Assembly: GCA_023428515.1 (NCBI GenBank)
Contig: JAEYXI010000280.1
Location: 1 to 10,399 of the forward strand
DNA length: 10,399 bases
From: Pseudomonadota bacterium
GTDB taxonomy: Bacteria; Pseudomonadota; Alphaproteobacteria; Rhizobiales; Rhizobiaceae
Direction of reading: 5' to 3'
Part shown: positions 7,032 to 10,399 of the stretch, in pieces
Position numbering within the stretch: position 1 is the stretch's first letter
Layout: every line of letters begins with the position of its first letter
Notes under the pieces: generated by a model
What the model was told of the DNA's origin: nothing
What the model saw: only the letters and a program-made list of their open reading frames with translations
Databases searched by the model: none
Program-made: the position numbers and the translations under genes

Positions 7032-7802
7032 TCATCCGCCTTGCCCCCTGCCCGCACGAACCGGCGGCATGACGACCTTGCCGAGCCGGCAATCGCGGCG
7101 GTCGATCTCGGGACAGGAGCGGAATTCAAGGTCCTTGGTCATGCAGATGCGGACTTCGCGCAGATAGCGCCGGTCGCAGGTGACGGCGACGGCGTCGCCG
7201 GGCAGCGAAGGATTGGCCTTCAGGAAGGCCGCCTCGGCGTCATCAGGATCGAGCGTCCTATAGGCATCGAGGCGGCGGAATTCCTGGGGAATGCTGACCG
7301 TCTCGCGGGCAGCGCGAAGAACGGCGAAGTAGTCGTCCTGGTCGAGGCCCGAACAGGAGCCGTGCTTGCGCCATTGGTGGCGGATGAGGCCGGCGGAAGG
7401 CATGAGGTCGTAGAGGGTGCGAAGCGTCGCGTTCGAAACGTCGCGCTCGTCGGTGCGGCAGCTCTCAGGAAAGCCGCGCTCGAATTGCGGCCAGAGGCCG
7501 TGGACGACGAAGGCGTAGGGCCGGTCGGTCGCGCATTGCTGGCGGTTCGCCTCCTCACCCTCGGCTTCGCAATAGCTGGGCGACCAGGAGAGCGAGAGGA
7601 CGTAGAAGTCGAAGCCTTCGCCGATGGGGAGGGAGGCCGGCTGGGCCTGCCTTTCAGGCGCTCTGGCCGGCTTGCCGGGCGCGGCGGTCTGAGCGATGGG
7701 CGTCGGAAGCTTTGTATCGGCCGGCGGCCGCTCGGCTTCCTGGCTGCAACCGGCGAGGAGAAAGACGGCGAGCGTCGAAAACCAGGCCCGGCGAAGCGTC
7801 AT
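7032..7802 (-). CDS. Ribonuclease T2 family lipoprotein
   Basis: A 256-residue RNase T2 endoribonuclease, cleaving RNA via 2',3'-cyclic phosphates outside the cytoplasm. The N-terminus has a lipoprotein signal with lipobox LAGC (C19), then a Pro/Ala-rich linker (about 25-58). The catalytic domain starts at DFYVLSLSWSPSYC. CAS I is FVVHGLWPQ (98-106, H101) and CAS II is HQWRKHGSC (142-150, catalytic H147, with Q143 where many members have Glu). Eight cysteines follow the lipobox (78, 90, 115, 150, 209, 220, 230, 238), enough for four disulfides. The ATG at 7802 is 7 nt after the stop of the upstream exported protein gene and has no clear Shine-Dalgarno, so translation is probably coupled. The likely role is periplasmic RNA scavenging. 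An inhibitory or toxin role is possible but unsupported. Confidence 0.93.
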   Translation of the reverse strand: MTLRRAWFSTLAVFLLAGCSQEAERPPADTKLPTPIAQTAAPGKPARAPERQAQPASLPIGEGFDFYVLSLSWSPSYCEAEGEEANRQQCATDRPYAFVVHGLWPQFERGFPESCRTDERDVSNATLRTLYDLMPSAGLIRHQWRKHGSCSGLDQDDYFAVLRAARETVSIPQEFRRLDAYRTLDPDDAEAAFLKANPSLPGDAVAVTCDRRYLREVRICMTKDLEFRSCPEIDRRDCRLGKVVMPPVRAGRGQGG

Positions 7803-7809
7803 TGGAAGA

Positions 7810-8262
7810 TCAGCGCAGGACCCGGCAGCGGCCGTTATAGACGAACCAGCGGTCGAAGCCGGAGACGCAGAACTCGACATTGTCGCCGATGCCGACGAAG
7901 CCCTGGCCTTCCTCGATCAGGTACCAGATGTCGCGGGCGTTGCCGTCGGAGAGAATCACGTCCGCGCTGCAATAGGTGCGGCCGATCGGCCGATCCTCCT
8001 GGGCGGGCAGGTAGCGCGTCTCGCGGATGTTCTGGAAATCGGTGATGGCGACCAGCGGCAGGTTCGGCACGTGGCGGACCTGATAGGCAAAGCGGTTGGT
8101 GATCTTGCCGAACACCCAATTCTGCGAGCAGGCGCCCGAATAGCTCTCCGAATAAACGCCGAGATCGGCGGCGCGAACCGACGGCGTCGCGCCGATCGCG
8201 GCGGCAAGGCCAAGCAGCGCGGCGAGAACGGGACGGGCGAAAGAACTGGCGAAACGGGGCAT
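7810..8262 (-). CDS. Small exported four-cysteine protein, unknown function
   Basis: A 150-residue protein not assigned to a named family. Residues 1-31 are a signal peptide (AALLGLAAAIGA, cleavage near SVRA-AD). The mature part has four cysteines (C45, C98, C132, C146), likely two disulfides, and a C-terminal block DNVEFCVSGFDRWFVYNGRCRVLR with conserved-looking aromatic and Gly residues. It reads like a conserved rhizobial hypothetical protein; the function cannot be stated. The ATG at 8262 is chosen because AGGAGAGG lies just upstream (within 8265-8275) and the signal peptide starts there; the longer open frame overlaps rlmJ. It is the first gene of a two-gene unit with the RNase T2 lipoprotein (7-nt gap), behind a candidate promoter at 8312-8340. 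Confidence 0.85.
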   Translation of the reverse strand: MPRFASSFARPVLAALLGLAAAIGATPSVRAADLGVYSESYSGACSQNWVFGKITNRFAYQVRHVPNLPLVAITDFQNIRETRYLPAQEDRPIGRTYCSADVILSDGNARDIWYLIEEGQGFVGIGDNVEFCVSGFDRWFVYNGRCRVLR

Positions 8263-8311
8263 GTGGGCCTCTCCTGGCAGGCAGCCACGAACCAGATTCC
8301 GGGCTGCACAC

Positions 8312-8340
8312 ATATTCGTTTCTACCAGGGTCGCGGTCAA
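8312..8340 (-). promoter_or_regulatory. Candidate promoter for the exported protein-RNase T2 unit
   Basis: On the minus strand TTGACC (8335-8340, preceded by C, matching alphaproteobacterial CTTGAC) is followed after 17 nt by GAATAT (8312-8317). The TGA inside the -35 is the rlmJ stop codon. The predicted leader is about 45 nt. The -35 is strong and the -10 mediocre. Confidence 0.4.
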
Positions 8341-9197
8341 GCCGGTGCCGCCTCTCCCGCAAGCCATTCGAGCGACGAACGGGCTTTCGGGTCCTCGGCG
8401 AGCGCCTTTTGCAGTTCGGGGAGCAGGACGCGCATCTCCTTCTCGAAGACGAAGGGCGGGTTGACGACGACGAGCCCGCTGCCGTCGAAAAGCGCTTCCC
8501 TGGAGGGCTGGCGAACCTCGAAGGCGAGGTCGATGATCTTGGGGATTCCCGCATCCCTCAGGCGCTCGCGGAAGCTTTTCACGGCGGCGCGGTCCTTGAT
8601 CGGATACCAGAGCGCATAGATGCCGCCCGGCCAGCGGCGGTGCGCGCGGACGAGGCCGTCGACGAGGCGATCGAACTCGCCCTTCTCCTCGAAAGGCGGA
8701 GCGACCAGCACGAGGCCGCGCTTCTCCTTGGGCGGTAGATGGGCGCCGAGCGCCAGCCAGCCGTCCAGCTCGATCGTGCGAACCTGGAAATCGCCTGCGA
8801 AAAGCGACTTCAGCCGCTCGGCGTCGTCGGGGTGAAGCTCGATGGCCGTGAGCCGGTCCTGCGGGCGCAACAGGCGGCGGACGATGAGCGGCGAGCCGGG
8901 ATAGGTTTCTATGCCGCCATCGGTATTCTCCGCCATCACCGCTTCGAGGTAGGGCGCGAGCAGCGCCTGCGCTTCGGGCGAGAGTTTCGCCTCCAGCAGC
9001 CGGCCGATGCCGCCATGCCATTCGCCCGTCTTCTGCGCCTCCTCAGAGGAGAGGTCGTAGTGGCCGATGCCGGCATGGGTGTCGATGACGCGGAACGCCT
9101 TGTCCTTGAGCTTCAGGTATTCGACCAGCCGAGAAAGCGCTGCGTGCTTGATGACGTCGGCGAAATTCCCGGCATGGTAGGCGTGGCGGTAGTTCAT
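8337..9197 (-). CDS. rlmJ: 23S rRNA A2030 N6-methyltransferase RlmJ, altered motif
   Basis: A 286-residue RlmJ homologue, about the length of E. coli RlmJ (280). The family enzyme methylates N6 of A2030 in 23S rRNA using SAM. Conserved features: N-terminal YRHAYHAGNFADVIKH (3-18; Y3, H5, K17), the SAM motif DTHAGIGHYDL (39-49), YPGSPLI (99-105), AIELHP (118-123), YALWYPIKD (194-202) and VVNPPF (244-249). The catalytic motif IV, normally D-P-P-Y/F, reads APPF (166-169): GCT replaces the expected GAT in RGLVLVAPPFEEKG. The residues around it are normal, so this is a point substitution, not a frameshift. The protein may be inactive, or the base may be an error. The ATG at 9197 overlaps the upstream stop as ATGA; an open extension to 9710 is antisense-like noise over the neighbour. 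Confidence 0.92.
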   Translation of the reverse strand: MNYRHAYHAGNFADVIKHAALSRLVEYLKLKDKAFRVIDTHAGIGHYDLSSEEAQKTGEWHGGIGRLLEAKLSPEAQALLAPYLEAVMAENTDGGIETYPGSPLIVRRLLRPQDRLTAIELHPDDAERLKSLFAGDFQVRTIELDGWLALGAHLPPKEKRGLVLVAPPFEEKGEFDRLVDGLVRAHRRWPGGIYALWYPIKDRAAVKSFRERLRDAGIPKIIDLAFEVRQPSREALFDGSGLVVVNPPFVFEKEMRVLLPELQKALAEDPKARSSLEWLAGEAAPA

Positions 9198-9808
9198 GGG
9201 CCGGAGTTGCCGCCCCTGCCCCAGCGCGGCGGAGGCGGCTGCGAATTCGGGTTGCGCTCTCGGCGACGGCGCGAGGCCAGCACGAAGCCGATCAGCCCCA
9301 CCGCCACCAGCGAATAGCCGATCGGCTGGGCGCGTGGATCGATCCCGCCCGCGCCACCGCGCAAGACAAGGTCGACCGCCCGGATCTCGATGCGCTCGAG
9401 GTCGCCGCGCCCGATGGTGAAAGTGTAGTCGCCCTCCTCGACGGGAGCGATGACGCCGGCCTCGTCGCGATAGATTTTTTCGCGAAGCTGCGGGCTTCGC
9501 TCCTGCGGCTTGGCTTCGCTGAAGGAGAGCATCTCGGCAAGCACGGTGCGGTTTTGCGTCGACGCCGTAATGGTGAGCGCGGTGCCGGATTGCGCGAATT
9601 CGGGCGGCGCCACCGCCGTCATGTCGACCAGCACGCGCACCGGCTCGTCGGCGGCAGTGAGCCGCGCCGTGACGGGCTGGAAGTCGCCGCCGCGCCTGTA
9701 GACGGGCCATGAGCCGATCTCGTGGCCGGAGAAATTGGTGACGTACCAGGGGTAGCCGAAACCGGCCACGAGGCCGCAGACGAAAAGGAGGACGAAGAGC
9801 GTACGCAT
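9194..9808 (-). CDS. Two-TM membrane protein of unknown function
   Basis: A 204-residue protein with an N-terminal membrane segment (about 4-20, TLFVLLFVCGLVAGFGY), a periplasmic beta-rich domain (about 25-158) and a C-terminal membrane segment (about 163-179, IGYSLVAVGLIGFVLAS) followed by basic SRRRRER. The topology suggests a short cytoplasmic start, periplasmic body and cytoplasmic tail. The last 15 or so residues (NSQPPPPRWGRGGNSGP) are Pro/Gly-rich and unlike the rest. No family is recognised. The ATG at 9808 has GAGG about 9 nt upstream, the holC stop is 12 nt upstream, and the stop overlaps the rlmJ start (ATGA). This places it inside a holC -> this gene -> rlmJ operon. Its position does not reveal its function. 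Confidence 0.8.
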   Translation of the reverse strand: MRTLFVLLFVCGLVAGFGYPWYVTNFSGHEIGSWPVYRRGGDFQPVTARLTAADEPVRVLVDMTAVAPPEFAQSGTALTITASTQNRTVLAEMLSFSEAKPQERSPQLREKIYRDEAGVIAPVEEGDYTFTIGRGDLERIEIRAVDLVLRGGAGGIDPRAQPIGYSLVAVGLIGFVLASRRRRERNPNSQPPPPRWGRGGNSGP

Positions 9809-9820
9809 GTCAGCCCGACC

Positions 9821-10270
9821 TCATGCCTTGCGTTCCCAGCGGCGGTCCGGCGTCTGCTGCCAGTAGGTGACCTCGTGGCCGCCCGATTTCATCGCCTTCC
9901 AATGCTCGCGGGCCATTGCGAGCTGTTCGGCGTCATGGCCGTCGAAGAGAAAGACGGCGCGCTCATAGGCGGAAAGGTCCGGCGGTGTCGCACCGTCGAC
10001 CATGAAGCGTATCTGGGCGCCGTTGGGATTGGCGTCGGTGGTGGTGAGGAGCACCGGCTGCTCGGCCGCGTGGGGGTCGCGGTCGGTGCCGTGGGCGAGG
10101 AAGGAATCGTCTCTAAAAGTCCAGAGATGCTGGTCGAGCGCGTCGCGCCGCTCCTCGGCGCCCGACTGCACGACGGCGCGCCAGCCGCGCGACAGGCTGC
10201 GCTCCAGAAGGCCGGGCAGCGCATCCTGCAGGGTGGATTCGGTGAGGTGGTAGAAGAGCACTTCGGCCAT
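9821..10270 (-). CDS. holC: DNA polymerase III chi subunit HolC
   Basis: A 149-residue chi subunit of the DNA polymerase III clamp-loader complex (E. coli HolC has 147), which links the replisome to SSB. Family features are the N-terminal EVLFYHLTESTLQDALPGLLE, the LDQHLWTFRDDSFLAHG block (45-61), QPVLLTT (71-77) and the AVFLFDGHDAEQLAMAREHWKAMK helix region (105-128). The ATG at 10270 is supported by the family N-terminus, but the preceding bases (CACACCCCC on the coding strand) hold no Shine-Dalgarno. It is the first gene of the unit ending in rlmJ. In rhizobia holC commonly sits downstream of pepA; the repeat upstream here suggests that any such gene lies beyond the window edge. Confidence 0.92.
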   Translation of the reverse strand: MAEVLFYHLTESTLQDALPGLLERSLSRGWRAVVQSGAEERRDALDQHLWTFRDDSFLAHGTDRDPHAAEQPVLLTTTDANPNGAQIRFMVDGATPPDLSAYERAVFLFDGHDAEQLAMAREHWKAMKSGGHEVTYWQQTPDRRWERKA

Positions 10271-10318
10271 GGGGGTGTGTTTAGGCTGGTTTGCCGGGGA
10301 GAGGAAGGGTGGCTGCTT

Positions 10319-10399
10319 CCTTCTCCCCGTTCGCGGGGAGAAGGTGCCCGAAGGGCGGATGAGGGGTGGCGCTTTGCCTGACAGTTTGTGGTGCCCCTC
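10319..10399. repeat. Palindromic intergenic repeat with UUCG-loop hairpin
   Basis: CCTTCTCCCCG (10319-10329) and CGGGGAGAAGG (10334-10344) form a perfect 11-bp stem around TTCG. A smaller hairpin, GCCC-GAA-GGGC (10346-10356), follows, then GGATGAGGGG. From memory this matches the frequent rhizobial intergenic repeat with ATCCGCCCTTCGGGCACC on its other strand. The final GCCCCTC (10393-10399) could begin an inverted second copy outside the window, pairing with GAGGGG at 10361-10366. The stem has no T-tract on either strand. Confidence 0.7.

Noticed and set aside
8263..9021. Extension of the 150-aa exported protein into rlmJ
   Set aside because: The upstream part is out of frame with, and antisense in character to, a clear rlmJ reading. 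The start at 8262 has a strong ribosome site and signal peptide.
1..10399. A hidden defence, toxin or mobile system
   Set aside because: No transposase, integrase, toxin-antitoxin pair, CRISPR repeats or base-composition break is visible. Every gene but three (the 150-aa exported protein, the two-TM protein and the YbaY-META protein) has a standard housekeeping or envelope assignment.

Overview
The window looks like a chromosomal segment from a high-GC alphaproteobacterium of the order Rhizobiales, most likely Mesorhizobium or a close Phyllobacteriaceae relative. This rests on codon and GC character, on an Omp25/RopB-type small porin, on a uvrC with a long N-terminal extension, and on two short palindromic intergenic repeats that I recognise from memory as typical of rhizobial genomes. 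The assignment is a judgement from the sequence alone; no search was run. I see no phage, IS element, CRISPR array, tRNA or rRNA.

Layout, left to right. All genes are on the minus strand except the porin. (1) 21-791 encodes an exported YbaY + META two-domain protein. (2) 890-2208 is a compact cluster read pgsA -> moaD -> moaE (phosphatidylglycerophosphate synthase and both molybdopterin synthase subunits), with gaps of 1 and 4 nt. (3) 2362-5189 reads a pteridine-reductase-like SDR -> uvrC, joined by an ATGA overlap. uvrC lies next to pgsA, an order also found in E. coli. (4) 5190-5592 is a 403-nt intergenic region between the divergent SDR and porin genes. (5) 5593-6264 (+) is the porin, followed by a strong intrinsic terminator. 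(6) 6341-6937 is a glutathione S-transferase. (7) 7032-8262 is a two-gene unit: a small exported Cys-containing protein, then an RNase T2 lipoprotein. (8) 8337-10270 reads holC -> a two-TM membrane protein -> rlmJ. (9) 10271-10399 holds a hairpin repeat that probably continues past the window edge.

Most of the content is housekeeping: DNA replication and repair, phospholipid synthesis, molybdenum cofactor, rRNA modification and envelope. The points most worth a second look are these. RlmJ has Ala where the catalytic Asp of its D-P-P-Y/F motif should be, one base change from GAT. The SDR has Asp in place of the usual catalytic Ser, at the pteridine reductase spacing. A repeat palindrome contains the uvrC stop codon. 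A secreted Cys-containing protein of unknown function is paired with an RNase T2 lipoprotein behind a promoter whose -35 overlaps the rlmJ stop codon. I found no convincing undescribed multi-gene system here.
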